This document shows, in pieces, positions 1 through 6,452 of a DNA stretch of 8,436 bases (the stretch's first letter is position 1; every line of letters begins with the position of its first letter). Source of the stretch: an uncultured Clostridia bacterium (GTDB lineage Bacteria; Bacillota; Clostridia; Oscillospirales; Oscillospiraceae); assembly GCA_947177115.1 (NCBI GenBank), contig CAMWTG010000108.1:1-8436 (forward strand), given 5' to 3'. The notes under the pieces were generated by a model. That model ran no database searches. It was not told the DNA's origin and was given only the letters and a program-made list of their open reading frames with translations. The position numbers and the translations under genes were made by a program.

Positions 1-1
1 G

Positions 2-27
2 GTTCTTTTCCCACAAGGGAAAAGAAC
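2..27. other. Perfect hairpin in the leader at the window edge
   Basis: An 11-bp perfect inverted repeat (GTTCTTTTCCC, 2-12, against GGGAAAAGAAC, 17-27) encloses a 4-nt ACAA loop. No T-run follows on either strand, so it is not a classic intrinsic terminator. It could be the end of the preceding transcription unit outside the window or a dispersed palindrome. A second, GC-rich hairpin follows at once (CGCGCC 33-38 with GGCGCG 44-49). The stem composition resembles the hairpin at 6427-6452, and the bases just after that one also read AAAAAGAAC. The pairing is seen directly; the function is unknown. Confidence 0.5.
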
Positions 28-70
28 GCCCCCGCGCCGGCGAGGCGCGAATCTATCCGAAAGAAAAAAT

Positions 71-102
71 GGGAGGCGGCCCCCAGGGCCGCAGATATAA
101 CT
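71..102 (+). promoter_or_regulatory. Distant Shine-Dalgarno with an intervening hairpin
   Basis: GGGAGG at 71-76 is the only good Shine-Dalgarno match ahead of the MBOAT start at 103, but 26 nt separate them, which is too far for normal initiation. The spacer holds a perfect 7-bp hairpin (GCGGCCC 76-82, loop CCA, GGGCCGC 86-92). If it folds, about 10 nt remain between the helix and the ATG, close to normal spacing. Hairpins that bring a distant ribosome site to its start codon are known, for example in phage T4 gene 38. The pairing is seen directly; the role is inferred. The alternative is weak or leaderless-type initiation at 103. Confidence 0.4.
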
Positions 103-1701
103 ATGTCCTTTACCTCCTTTGGATTTCTTCTGTTTTTTGGAATACTACTTCTCTTTTACTACATACTGCCAAAATCCTGGCAATGGAAACTGCTGCTGGC
201 AGGCAGCTTGTTCTTCTATGCCTTCGCGGGCTGGACCGCCATGTCCTACATGGCGTCCACCATCCTCTCCACCTGGCTTTGCGGGAGAGAGATCGGAAAG
301 CTTTATGCCGCCCATGAGCAGTGGTTGGCGGAAAATAAAGCCGTCTCCGACCGGGAGACGAGAAAGGCCCGGAAAGCTAAGGCCAAGGCTGCTGCCAGGC
401 TGTGGATGCTGGGAGGTATTACCTTTAACTTCGGTGCGCTGGCCGTGGTGAAATATACCGATTTCCTCCTGGGAAACGTCAATGGCCTGATCGGCCTCTT
501 CGGCGGCGGGGAAGAGGCCATTGCGCTGCCCCACTTCCTGCTGCCAATGGGGATATCCTTCTATATTTTTCAATCTATGGGCTACCTGCTGGATGTCTAC
601 CGGAACAAATACCAGCCGCAGAGGAATTTGGGGAAGTTCGCGCTGTTCGTATCCTTTTTCCCGCAGCTCATTCAGGGGCCTATCAGCCGGTATGACGCGC
701 TGGCTCCTTCCCTGCTGGCGGAGCACCGGTGGGATACGGCCCAGGTCACCTTTGGCCTGCAGAGGATGCTGTGGGGCTTCTTCAAAAAGCTGGTGGTGGC
801 GGACAGGCTGATGGCGGTGGTTCGGACCTTGTCCGGCAGCCCGGACGAGTACCAGGGCGTGTACGTTCTGGCGCTGATGGCCGTGTATGCCGTTACCCTG
901 TATGCGGACTTTACCGGCGGCATCGATGTGACCATCGGCGCGGCCCAGTGCCTGGGCGTAGAGGTGGCGGAGAACTTCCACCGCCCCTTCTTCTCCAAGT
1001 CCACCGCCGAATATTGGCGGCGCTGGCACATCACCATGGGCTCCTGGTTCCGGGATTATATCTTTTATCCGGTTTCCATTTCGAAAACCATGCTGGGCTG
1101 GACGCAGAAAGTCAAGGCCAGGTTCGGCGCGGGGGCCGCGAAGCGGTTCCCGGTATATCTGGCTACCATGCTTACCTGGTTTGTCACCGGCGTCTGGCAC
1201 GGGGCCAGCTGGAATTTCATCGTCTGGGGACTGCTCAACGGCGTGATCATCCTGATCTCCCAGGAGCTGGAGCCGCTGTACGCCAGATTCCATGAACGGT
1301 TTCCCGGGCTGGGACGCAGCTTTGGATGGCGGCTGTTCCAGGTGGGGCGGACCTTCTGGCTCATGGGCGCGGTGCGGGTGCTGGACTGCTACCGGGATGT
1401 CCCCGTTACGTTCCGGGCGGTGGGGACCATCTTTACCCGGTTCGATCTGCCGGTGCTCTGGGACGGGTCCATGCTGGCGCTGGGTGCGTCCGGGGCGGAC
1501 TGGCTGGCGGCGGGCGCGGGTGCGCTGCTGATGCTGGGGGTCTCCCTGGTCCAGCGGCGGGGGAGCGTCCGGGAACAGCTGGCGGAGAAGCCGCTGGCGC
1601 TGCGCTGGGCGGTGTTCGGCGCGCTGCTGCTGGCGGTGGTGGTGTTCGGGGCTTACGGTGTGGGCTTTGACGCAAACCAGTTTATCTATAACCAATTTTA
1701 A
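103..1701 (+). CDS. MBOAT-family O-acyltransferase (AlgI/DltB-like)
   Basis: This 532-residue polytopic membrane protein probably moves an acyl (often acetyl) group across the membrane for esterification of an extracellular polymer. The N-terminus MSFTSFGFLLFFGILL is a typical first helix of the family and supports the start at 103; the frame is open up to the window edge but offers no good earlier start. A basic Lys/Arg/Ala-rich cytoplasmic loop lies near residues 70-100. The MBOAT signature YWRRWHITMGSWFRDYIFYP carries H309, and the second invariant histidine, H366, lies in VTGVWHGASWNFIVWG. Length fits bacterial AlgI-like proteins. The stop codon shares a base with the AGGAGG ribosome site of the next gene, an SGNH-type protein, which is the usual AlgI/AlgX- or DltB/DltD-like pairing. 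No dltA or dltC is present, so I do not call it DltB. The family is secure; donor and polymer are unknown. Confidence 0.93.
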   Translation: MSFTSFGFLLFFGILLLFYYILPKSWQWKLLLAGSLFFYAFAGWTAMSYMASTILSTWLCGREIGKLYAAHEQWLAENKAVSDRETRKARKAKAKAAARLWMLGGITFNFGALAVVKYTDFLLGNVNGLIGLFGGGEEAIALPHFLLPMGISFYIFQSMGYLLDVYRNKYQPQRNLGKFALFVSFFPQLIQGPISRYDALAPSLLAEHRWDTAQVTFGLQRMLWGFFKKLVVADRLMAVVRTLSGSPDEYQGVYVLALMAVYAVTLYADFTGGIDVTIGAAQCLGVEVAENFHRPFFSKSTAEYWRRWHITMGSWFRDYIFYPVSISKTMLGWTQKVKARFGAGAAKRFPVYLATMLTWFVTGVWHGASWNFIVWGLLNGVIILISQELEPLYARFHERFPGLGRSFGWRLFQVGRTFWLMGAVRVLDCYRDVPVTFRAVGTIFTRFDLPVLWDGSMLALGASGADWLAAGAGALLMLGVSLVQRRGSVREQLAEKPLALRWAVFGALLLAVVVFGAYGVGFDANQFIYNQF

Positions 1702-1713
1702 GGAGGCTCTGGT

Positions 1714-2802
1714 GTGAAAACCAAGCAGAAGCATACCGCCCTTCTCACCGGCGCAGCCGCCGTCCTGATCCTGATAGGGTGCCTGTTCCTGATCCAGGAG
1801 CTGATGCGGCCCAAGTACGGCCAGCTGAATATCCCGGAAGGGACGCTGATCGCCGATTACTACGATGATCCTACCCACCATGACGTGATTTTTGTGGGGG
1901 ACTGCGAGGTCTACGAAAATTTCTCTCCGGTGACGCTGTGGGAGGAGCATGGGATCACCAGCTTCATCCGGGGCAGCGCACAGCAGCTGATCTGGCAGTC
2001 TTACTACCTGCTGGAGGAAACTCTGCGGTATGAGACGCCGGAGGTGGTCGTCTTTAACGTGCTGTCCATGAAGTACGGCGAGCCGCAGAGCGAGGCGTAC
2101 AACCGGCTGAATCTGGACGGGATGCGCTGGAGCGCGTCCAAGCTGGGGGCGGTCCGGGCCTCCATGACGGCGGAAGAGGACTTTCTCAGCTATGTATTCC
2201 CGCTCCTGCGCTACCACAGCCGGTGGAGCGAGCTGTCCGGGGAGGATGTGAGCGGGATGTTCCAGCGGAACAGCGTCTCCCACGCGGGTTTCCTGATGCG
2301 TGCGGACGTGAAGGCGGCGGGGACGATCCCGGAGGGACGGCCGTTGGCGGATTATCAGTTTGACCAGAATTGCTATGACTATCTGGACAAGATGGTAAAT
2401 CTCTGCACGGAGAAGGGCATCCAACTGGTGCTCATCAAGGCGCCTAGCCTGTACCCCTACTGGTACGATGAGTGGGACAAACAGATGGAGGACTATGCCC
2501 GTGAGAAGGGCGTGCCGTACATCAATTTCCTGGAGCTGATTGATGAGGTTGGACTGGATTTTACCCAGGATACCTATGATGGGGGCCTGCATCTGAACCT
2601 CTCCGGCGCGGAGAAGCTGACGAAGTGGTTCGGCCAGTGGCTGGCGGATCATTACGATCTGCCGGACCACAGCGGAGACGCGGAGATCCAGGCGCTGTGG
2701 AGCCAGCGCAGCCAGCGGTACCACGCTATGGCGGAGGACCAGGCCCGGGAGCTGGAGGAGATCGGCTACCTGAAGAGCTACGGCGCGAAGAAGCCGGAAT
2801 GA
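1714..2802 (+). CDS. Membrane-anchored SGNH-hydrolase-like (DltD/AlgX-type) protein, Cys at nucleophile position
   Basis: This 362-residue protein has one N-terminal hydrophobic anchor (about residues 9-28) and an extracytoplasmic SGNH-like domain. The GTG start at 1714 is set by AGGAGG at 1701-1706, seven nt upstream and overlapping the stop of the MBOAT gene, so the two are surely co-transcribed. The first SGNH block reads VIFVGDCEVYENFSP (about residues 58-72), with C64 where the family normally has the catalytic serine. The last block reads DGGLHLNLSGAEKL, giving D289 and H293 as likely Asp/His partners. DltD, AlgX and AlgJ relatives complete acyl transfer onto the polymer beside their MBOAT partner. 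I infer the same role here, perhaps through a thioester at C64. The substrate cannot be deduced. It could also be an inactive structural partner. Confidence 0.85.
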   Translation: MKTKQKHTALLTGAAAVLILIGCLFLIQELMRPKYGQLNIPEGTLIADYYDDPTHHDVIFVGDCEVYENFSPVTLWEEHGITSFIRGSAQQLIWQSYYLLEETLRYETPEVVVFNVLSMKYGEPQSEAYNRLNLDGMRWSASKLGAVRASMTAEEDFLSYVFPLLRYHSRWSELSGEDVSGMFQRNSVSHAGFLMRADVKAAGTIPEGRPLADYQFDQNCYDYLDKMVNLCTEKGIQLVLIKAPSLYPYWYDEWDKQMEDYAREKGVPYINFLELIDEVGLDFTQDTYDGGLHLNLSGAEKLTKWFGQWLADHYDLPDHSGDAEIQALWSQRSQRYHAMAEDQARELEEIGYLKSYGAKKPE

Positions 2803-2804
2803 TC

Positions 2805-2823
2805 CCTGCCCCAAACGGGCGGG
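2805..2823 (+). other. Short intergenic hairpin between the SGNH and lipoprotein genes
   Basis: A 7-bp stem including one G-U pair (2805-2811 with 2817-2823) and a 5-nt CAAAC loop lies just after the SGNH stop codon. No T-run follows, so read-through to the lipoprotein gene 47 nt downstream is expected. It may be a weak attenuator or mRNA-processing structure, or chance pairing in GC-rich DNA. Confidence 0.25.
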
Positions 2824-2849
2824 AACAAATATGTAAGGAGATCTTAGGA

Positions 2850-3473
2850 ATGAACGCAATGAAAAAAGTACTTACCCTGTTATTTGCCCTGCTGATGGTG
2901 TTCTCCCTTGCCGCCTGCGGCAGCAAGGACGATGGACAGTCTGATGTCAACGACCAGGCGCCCCCCGCTGCCAATGGCCAGAACGATGCCCCGGCATCGC
3001 CGGATGTCCCCGCCAGCGATGAGCCCCAAGCGCCCGCCGGACCCGCGCCCCAGACAAAGGCGGAGAGCAAGTATGTGCTGGCCTACCAGGGCTGCGCCCT
3101 GCCCGCCAATGCGGACTTCGCCCCCCTGCTGGCTTACCTGGGGGATCCCGCCAACTACTTTGAGGCGGAAAGCTGTGCCTTTGAGGGGCTGGACAAGACC
3201 TATACCTATGACGGGGTGGAGATCGTCACCTACCCCGATGGGGACGTAGACCGTATTTCCAGCGTCCGCATCCTCACCAATGCTGTTTCTACTCCCGAAG
3301 GGATCACCATCGGTTCCACCCCCGAGGATGTGACCGCCGCCTATGGCGAGGAGTACGATGCCATTGGCCAGCAGTACACCTATGAGGACGGGGATTGCCT
3401 GCTGTCTGTCCTTTTCCAGGACGGCAAGGCGATCTCTGTGGAGTACACCGCCCTGAACGACCTGCTGGGGTAA
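2850..3473 (+). CDS. Uncharacterised lipoprotein with a BamE/SmpA-like C-terminal pattern
   Basis: This 207-residue secreted lipoprotein has a signal peptide (MNAMKKVLTLLFALLMVFSL) ending in lipobox LAAC, so C23 is lipidated. A Pro/Ala/Asp-rich linker covers about residues 24-68. The globular part (about 70-207) has the patterns SCAFEGLDKTYTYDGVEI and TPEGITIGSTPEDVTAAYGE. The second is reminiscent of the small BamE/SmpA-like alpha-beta fold; similar unnamed lipoproteins are common in gut Clostridia. The ATG at 2850 lies 9 nt after AAGGAG (2835-2840); the in-frame ATG at 2859 would sit too far away. A longer frame opening at 2625 overlaps the SGNH gene and is rejected. It is 47 nt downstream of the SGNH gene and before the terminator at 3501, so it is probably the third gene of the operon. 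Its function is unknown. Confidence 0.88.
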   Translation: MNAMKKVLTLLFALLMVFSLAACGSKDDGQSDVNDQAPPAANGQNDAPASPDVPASDEPQAPAGPAPQTKAESKYVLAYQGCALPANADFAPLLAYLGDPANYFEAESCAFEGLDKTYTYDGVEIVTYPDGDVDRISSVRILTNAVSTPEGITIGSTPEDVTAAYGEEYDAIGQQYTYEDGDCLLSVLFQDGKAISVEYTALNDLLG

Positions 3474-3500
3474 CCGTGTGCAAGAAAATATGACCGTAAT

Positions 3501-3533
3501 AAACGGCGTGACTGTGCCAGTCACGCCGTTTTT
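3501..3533 (+). terminator. Strong intrinsic terminator
   Basis: A perfect 14-bp stem (AAACGGCGTGACTG, 3501-3514, with CAGTCACGCCGTTT, 3518-3531), a TGC loop and a run of five T (3529-3533) lie 27 nt after the lipoprotein stop. It closes the MBOAT-SGNH-lipoprotein unit and insulates the BlaI promoter downstream. The A-run on the 5' side of the stem is short, so termination is mainly for plus-strand transcripts. Confidence 0.93.
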
Positions 3534-3628
3534 CTGTCCCGGGATCTGTTCCGTATGGCCGACTTAAATTTGTTGCTTTGACACAAACCATGTCCCGGCA
3601 CAAAATTGATCTTCCAGCAAACAGCCTC

Positions 3629-3657
3629 TTGACATTTGGCCTACACTGTGTTATCTT
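3629..3657 (+). promoter_or_regulatory. Sigma-A-type promoter of the blaI-M56 unit
   Basis: TTGACA (3629-3634) is a perfect -35 element. A 17-nt spacer leads to TATCTT (3652-3657), a 4/6 match to -10. The first candidate operator is inside the spacer and the second is at the expected start of transcription, which is where a BlaI-family repressor would block polymerase. A weaker promoter-like pair, TTGACA (3578-3583) and CAAAAT (3601-3606) with 17-nt spacing, lies 51 bases upstream. Confidence 0.75.
3642..3650. promoter_or_regulatory. Candidate BlaI operator 1 (promoter spacer)
   Basis: TACACTGTG is a near-palindromic TACA/TGT dyad. BlaI/MecI operators are built from TACA and TGTA half-sites. 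The site lies between the -35 and -10 elements, so binding would exclude RNA polymerase. The half-site spacing (1 nt) differs from the classic 2 nt and the second half-site is degenerate, so this is the weaker of the two. Confidence 0.45.
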
Positions 3658-3666
3658 ACGGATAGA

Positions 3667-3679
3667 CTACAATATGTAG
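3667..3679. promoter_or_regulatory. Candidate BlaI operator 2 (start-site region)
   Basis: CTACAATATGTAG is a perfect 5-bp dyad (CTACA, ATA, TGTAG) containing both BlaI half-sites TACA and TGTA. It lies 10-22 nt after the -10 element and just before the AAAGGAGGA ribosome site (3682-3690). It fits negative autoregulation of the repressor-receptor unit. The half-site spacing of 3 nt, against 2 in the well-known staphylococcal sites, is the main doubt. Confidence 0.6.
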
Positions 3680-3696
3680 GCAAAGGAGGACGCGAT

Positions 3697-4071
3697 ATGA
3701 CGCAGCAAGTATCCGATTCCGAGCTGGAGCTGATGGAGATCGTCTGGGCCGCCGGGGGCTCCGCCCGATACGCCCACATCATGGAGGAGTTGGGAAAGGC
3801 GGGGCGGACCTGGCAGAAAAACACCGTCATCACCCTGTTGTCCCGGCTGGTGGACAAGGGGCTGCTCAAAACCAGCAAGATCGGACGGCGGAACGAATAC
3901 ACCGCCCTGGTATCCCAGGCGGAGTACCGCTCTCATCAGGCCCGGGCCCTGGTGGGCAAGCTCTATGCCGGGGACGCCCGGGGGTTGGTGGCCACCCTGA
4001 TCCAAGGGGAAATGCTGTCGGAGAAGGACTATGAGGAATTAAGACGGTTCTGGGAGGACGGGAAGAAATGA
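3697..4071 (+). CDS. BlaI/MecI/CopY-family transcriptional repressor
   Basis: This 124-residue cytoplasmic repressor has the usual family length. An N-terminal winged helix-turn-helix (about residues 5-70) includes the opening SDSELELMEIVW, the recognition-helix region WQKNTVITLLSRLVDKGLL (39-57) and the wing GRRNEYTAL. The C-terminal helical dimerisation part spans about 75-120. The start is fixed by AAAGGAGGA, six nt upstream. Its stop overlaps the M56 start by ATGA, giving translational coupling, the standard repressor-receptor layout. It should repress its own promoter through the dyads at 3642 and 3667, and possibly remote targets; no beta-lactamase is nearby. In staphylococcal BlaI the induced cleavage is at N101-F102. 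The aligned position here is T100-L101, so inactivation by cleavage at a canonical Asn-Phe bond cannot be assumed. Confidence 0.93.
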   Translation: MTQQVSDSELELMEIVWAAGGSARYAHIMEELGKAGRTWQKNTVITLLSRLVDKGLLKTSKIGRRNEYTALVSQAEYRSHQARALVGKLYAGDARGLVATLIQGEMLSEKDYEELRRFWEDGKK

Positions 4072-6428
4072 CGGAGGGGCTGACGATCATCCTGTCGCTG
4101 TCCCTGTCCGGGTCAGCGGTGATCTCCCTGATCTGGCTGCTGGAAAAGCTGGTCCGGGGGAGGGCCGGCAGGCGGTGGGGATATTACATCTGGCTGATCG
4201 CCGTGCTGCGGCTGCTGCTGCCCCTCGCCCCGGCGGGCAGTCCGGCGGGGGAGCTGGCGGTGCGGGCGGAGCGGACCGCCGTCCAGGCCATCGCCGCGCC
4301 CGCGTCCGGGGAGACTGGTGCGGACCAGACCCCTGAGGGAACCGGCGGTCCCGCACGCCGGGAGCCGGAGGAGCCCTCCCGGCTGCGGGAGCTGGGGACT
4401 GCGGCGCTGGAGAACCTGTGGCTGATATGGCTGGCGGGGGCGCTGGTCCTGGCGGTACGGAAAGCCACCGCCTATCAGGGGTTTGTCCGGTACGTCCGGG
4501 CGGGGTGGACGGCGGCGGAGGACCCGGCCCTGCTGGACCTGGCGGCGGAGGCGGGAGCCATGGCGGGGGTGAAGCGGCCTGTGGAGGTGTATGTCAACCC
4601 GCTGCTGGCAACGCCCATGCTGCTGGGGACCCTGCGGCCCCGGGTGGTGCTGCCCACGGCGGCGCTGGGGAAGGAGGATCTGAAATATGTGCTGCTCCAC
4701 GAGCTGATCCACTGCCGGAGGGGGGACATTCTGTACAAATGGCTGGTGCAGCTGGCGGTGTGCGTCCACTGGTTCAACCCTCTGGTCCACTGGATGAGCC
4801 GGGAGATCGAGCGGACGGGGGAGCTGGCCTGCGATGAAGCCGCGCTGCTGCGGTTGGACGAGGCGGGGCGGCGGGCCTATGGCGATGCCCTGCTGCGGGC
4901 TATGGAGGCGGGGGGCGGCTACAAGGCGGATCTGTCCGCCGCCACCCTGGGAAAAAACGGGAGATTACTGAAGGAAAGGTTGGATGCGATCATGAATTTC
5001 AAGAAGATCACAAGATCCGCCGCCGCGCTGTCCCTGGCGCTGGCGGCGCTGGTAGGGCTGACCGCTGTGGCGGCGGGAGCGTATACCGGGATGCCCGCGC
5101 CGGAGGGGACCGCCGTGCTCTCCGGCAAGGCGGCCGGAAACGGGGAGGATGAGACCCAGCGCTACACCATGGAATGTTACTATGAAATGCCCTATATGTT
5201 TGGGATCGGTTGGAATTTACAGCGGGGAGACTGGCGGGAAGATGGGACCTCTTCCGCTTTCATCACCCTGCCGGAGGGCGGTAAATTGGAGGTATACTTC
5301 AACAAAGCCGCCGGGGACGTTATGAGGGACGAAAAAGCCATAGCGGCCCTGACAAAAGTGCTGGCCCGGCTTGCGAAGGAGACCCGGGACACGGACCTCC
5401 CCCTGAAGCGCCCGTTGGTGTACCGGTGGGAAAAGACCGGCGGAAGCGCCCCGGCGGAGCTGGCGGAGAAGTACTATGAGGCTGGGAACCTGCCCTTCTT
5501 CAAGACGGTATTCGCCAGGCTCAGCGAGCCGGAGCAGACGGCCTGGATGGAGAGGATCTGCGAGGACGATGATATTGTGTTTTTCTCCCTGGCCGTGGAC
5601 GGCCTGGAAGCGGACGGCGGCATTGTCAAGACCTTTGCGGAGCAAGCATACGCGGACGGCGACTTTGCCAAATTCTCCGTTCTGGCGGACCGGATGCCTG
5701 CGGAGATGCTGGGTGCCTGGCTGGACCGGGCGGTGAAGGACGAAAAACTTGCGTTTCAGTCCATTCTGCTGGGCAGGCTGGAGGCCAGAGAGGACTGGGA
5801 TAACGATGATTGGGATTGGGAGGACTGGAAAGATAAGAACGATGCGGAACTGGAGCGGCGGCAGGCGGCGGAATATGCCCCTTACGGCGTGACCAAAGAA
5901 GGGAAAAGTTATTACTACAAGGGCGAGCTGGTGGACGTCTTCCTGGACCAGCGGCCCGACAAGGCATTTTACACCCTGGACATGAACCCGGAGGGGACGG
6001 TCAACATCAAGATCATCCGGAATGAGGCCGGGGAGATCACCGGCACGGCGGAGCTGACCCAGGTGGAGATCGAGGACCTGTTCGAGGACGATTACAGGGA
6101 GATCCCGGTGGAGCTGGATGCGGTGAAGGCCGGCGAATACGTCTGGCTGGGGACCTATGAATTGGACGAAGGGGATCAGGTGTATTACAGCGTCTCAGCG
6201 GAGAAGGGGGACCGGCTGGCGGTGGGCTTTGCCAAGCCGGGGGACAAGAAGCCCCAGACCACCTATCTGACGGTGTCCAACCGCCGCACGGATGGGGAGA
6301 TGGCGGTCCGCACCGGCTCCATGACCTGGAAGGACCCGGTGAAGCCGGGGGAGTACAGCCTGTTCATCCACGCTCCCGGCGAGAAACTGGAGGACGTAGT
6401 TGGATGGGTGAAGATCAGGAGAGGCTGA
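4068..6428 (+). CDS. M56-family (BlaR1/MecR1-like) membrane metalloprotease with an unusual ectodomain
   Basis: This 786-residue transmembrane receptor-protease is likely the anti-repressor of the BlaI-type protein it overlaps (ATGA; ribosome site GGGAGG at 4052-4057). Helices lie near residues 5-25, 39-56, 114-130 and 317-338. A long Ala/Pro/Glu-rich stretch (about 57-110) separates the second and third. Zinc motif HELIH is at 211-215 and the third-ligand region ELACDE at 252-257, so the protease looks intact. After the last helix come about 445 extracytoplasmic residues without the ordered SxxK, SxN and KTG motifs of a penicillin-binding sensor. They include two related units (466-515 and 524-573), an acidic Trp-rich linker (574-592), a YYYKGELVDVFLD module (about 603-672) and a C-terminal beta-rich module (about 675-786). 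Similar ectodomains occur in clostridial M56 proteins of unknown ligand. It probably relays a surface signal by proteolysis. M56 is secure; the signal is unknown. Confidence 0.92.
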   Translation: MTEGLTIILSLSLSGSAVISLIWLLEKLVRGRAGRRWGYYIWLIAVLRLLLPLAPAGSPAGELAVRAERTAVQAIAAPASGETGADQTPEGTGGPARREPEEPSRLRELGTAALENLWLIWLAGALVLAVRKATAYQGFVRYVRAGWTAAEDPALLDLAAEAGAMAGVKRPVEVYVNPLLATPMLLGTLRPRVVLPTAALGKEDLKYVLLHELIHCRRGDILYKWLVQLAVCVHWFNPLVHWMSREIERTGELACDEAALLRLDEAGRRAYGDALLRAMEAGGGYKADLSAATLGKNGRLLKERLDAIMNFKKITRSAAALSLALAALVGLTAVAAGAYTGMPAPEGTAVLSGKAAGNGEDETQRYTMECYYEMPYMFGIGWNLQRGDWREDGTSSAFITLPEGGKLEVYFNKAAGDVMRDEKAIAALTKVLARLAKETRDTDLPLKRPLVYRWEKTGGSAPAELAEKYYEAGNLPFFKTVFARLSEPEQTAWMERICEDDDIVFFSLAVDGLEADGGIVKTFAEQAYADGDFAKFSVLADRMPAEMLGAWLDRAVKDEKLAFQSILLGRLEAREDWDNDDWDWEDWKDKNDAELERRQAAEYAPYGVTKEGKSYYYKGELVDVFLDQRPDKAFYTLDMNPEGTVNIKIIRNEAGEITGTAELTQVEIEDLFEDDYREIPVELDAVKAGEYVWLGTYELDEGDQVYYSVSAEKGDRLAVGFAKPGDKKPQTTYLTVSNRRTDGEMAVRTGSMTWKDPVKPGEYSLFIHAPGEKLEDVVGWVKIRRG
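5463..5786 (+). repeat. Tandem 50-residue repeat in the M56 ectodomain
   Basis: Residues 466-515 and 524-573 align without gaps at a 58-residue period, with 15 of 50 identities by eye. Shared positions include AE..Y..G at the start, F and R in the middle, AW near 27-28, R.....F, and S..LEA at the end. Both units look helical and amphipathic. This is an old protein-level duplication, not a recent DNA repeat, and it probably forms a small helical solenoid in the sensor region. Confidence 0.6.
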
Positions 6429-6452
6429 TACTTTTTCTTGAGAAAAAGTATC
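6427..6452. other. AT-rich perfect hairpin overlapping the M56 stop codon
   Basis: A 12-bp perfect inverted repeat (GATACTTTTTCT 6427-6438, AGAAAAAGTATC 6441-6452) starts inside the TGA stop of the M56 gene. The physical loop would be 4-6 nt because the 2-nt centre cannot turn. AAAAAGAAC follows instead of a T-run, so it is not a standard terminator. It could protect the mRNA 3' end or be a dispersed palindrome. Composition is much more AT-rich than the gene it touches. Confidence 0.5.

Noticed and set aside
69..317. A plus-strand frame starting at 69, between the leader hairpins
   Set aside because: It overlaps the MBOAT gene in another frame, has no proper ribosome site and shows no family features.
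103..2802. Teichoic acid D-alanylation (dltB/dltD) assignment for the MBOAT pair
   Set aside because: No dltA or dltC is present and the SGNH protein has Cys in place of Ser. A general polymer O-acyltransferase pair is the safer call.
2625..2849. N-terminal extension of the lipoprotein gene into the SGNH gene
   Set aside because: The start at 2850 has a ribosome site and gives an immediate signal peptide with lipobox; the extension is just the SGNH coding sequence read in another frame.
145..2859. A 904-codon open frame on the minus strand across the MBOAT and SGNH genes
   Set aside because: It is codon-phase aligned with both sense genes, so it stays open simply because these GC-rich genes avoid TTA, CTA and TCA codons. 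The protein has no recognisable domain, while the sense genes have clear family motifs.
5434..5442. KTG motif in the M56 ectodomain as a sign of a penicillin-binding sensor
   Set aside because: KTG occurs once but no SxxK plus SxN motifs lie upstream of it in the right order and spacing, and the surroundings match the helical clostridial ectodomain instead.
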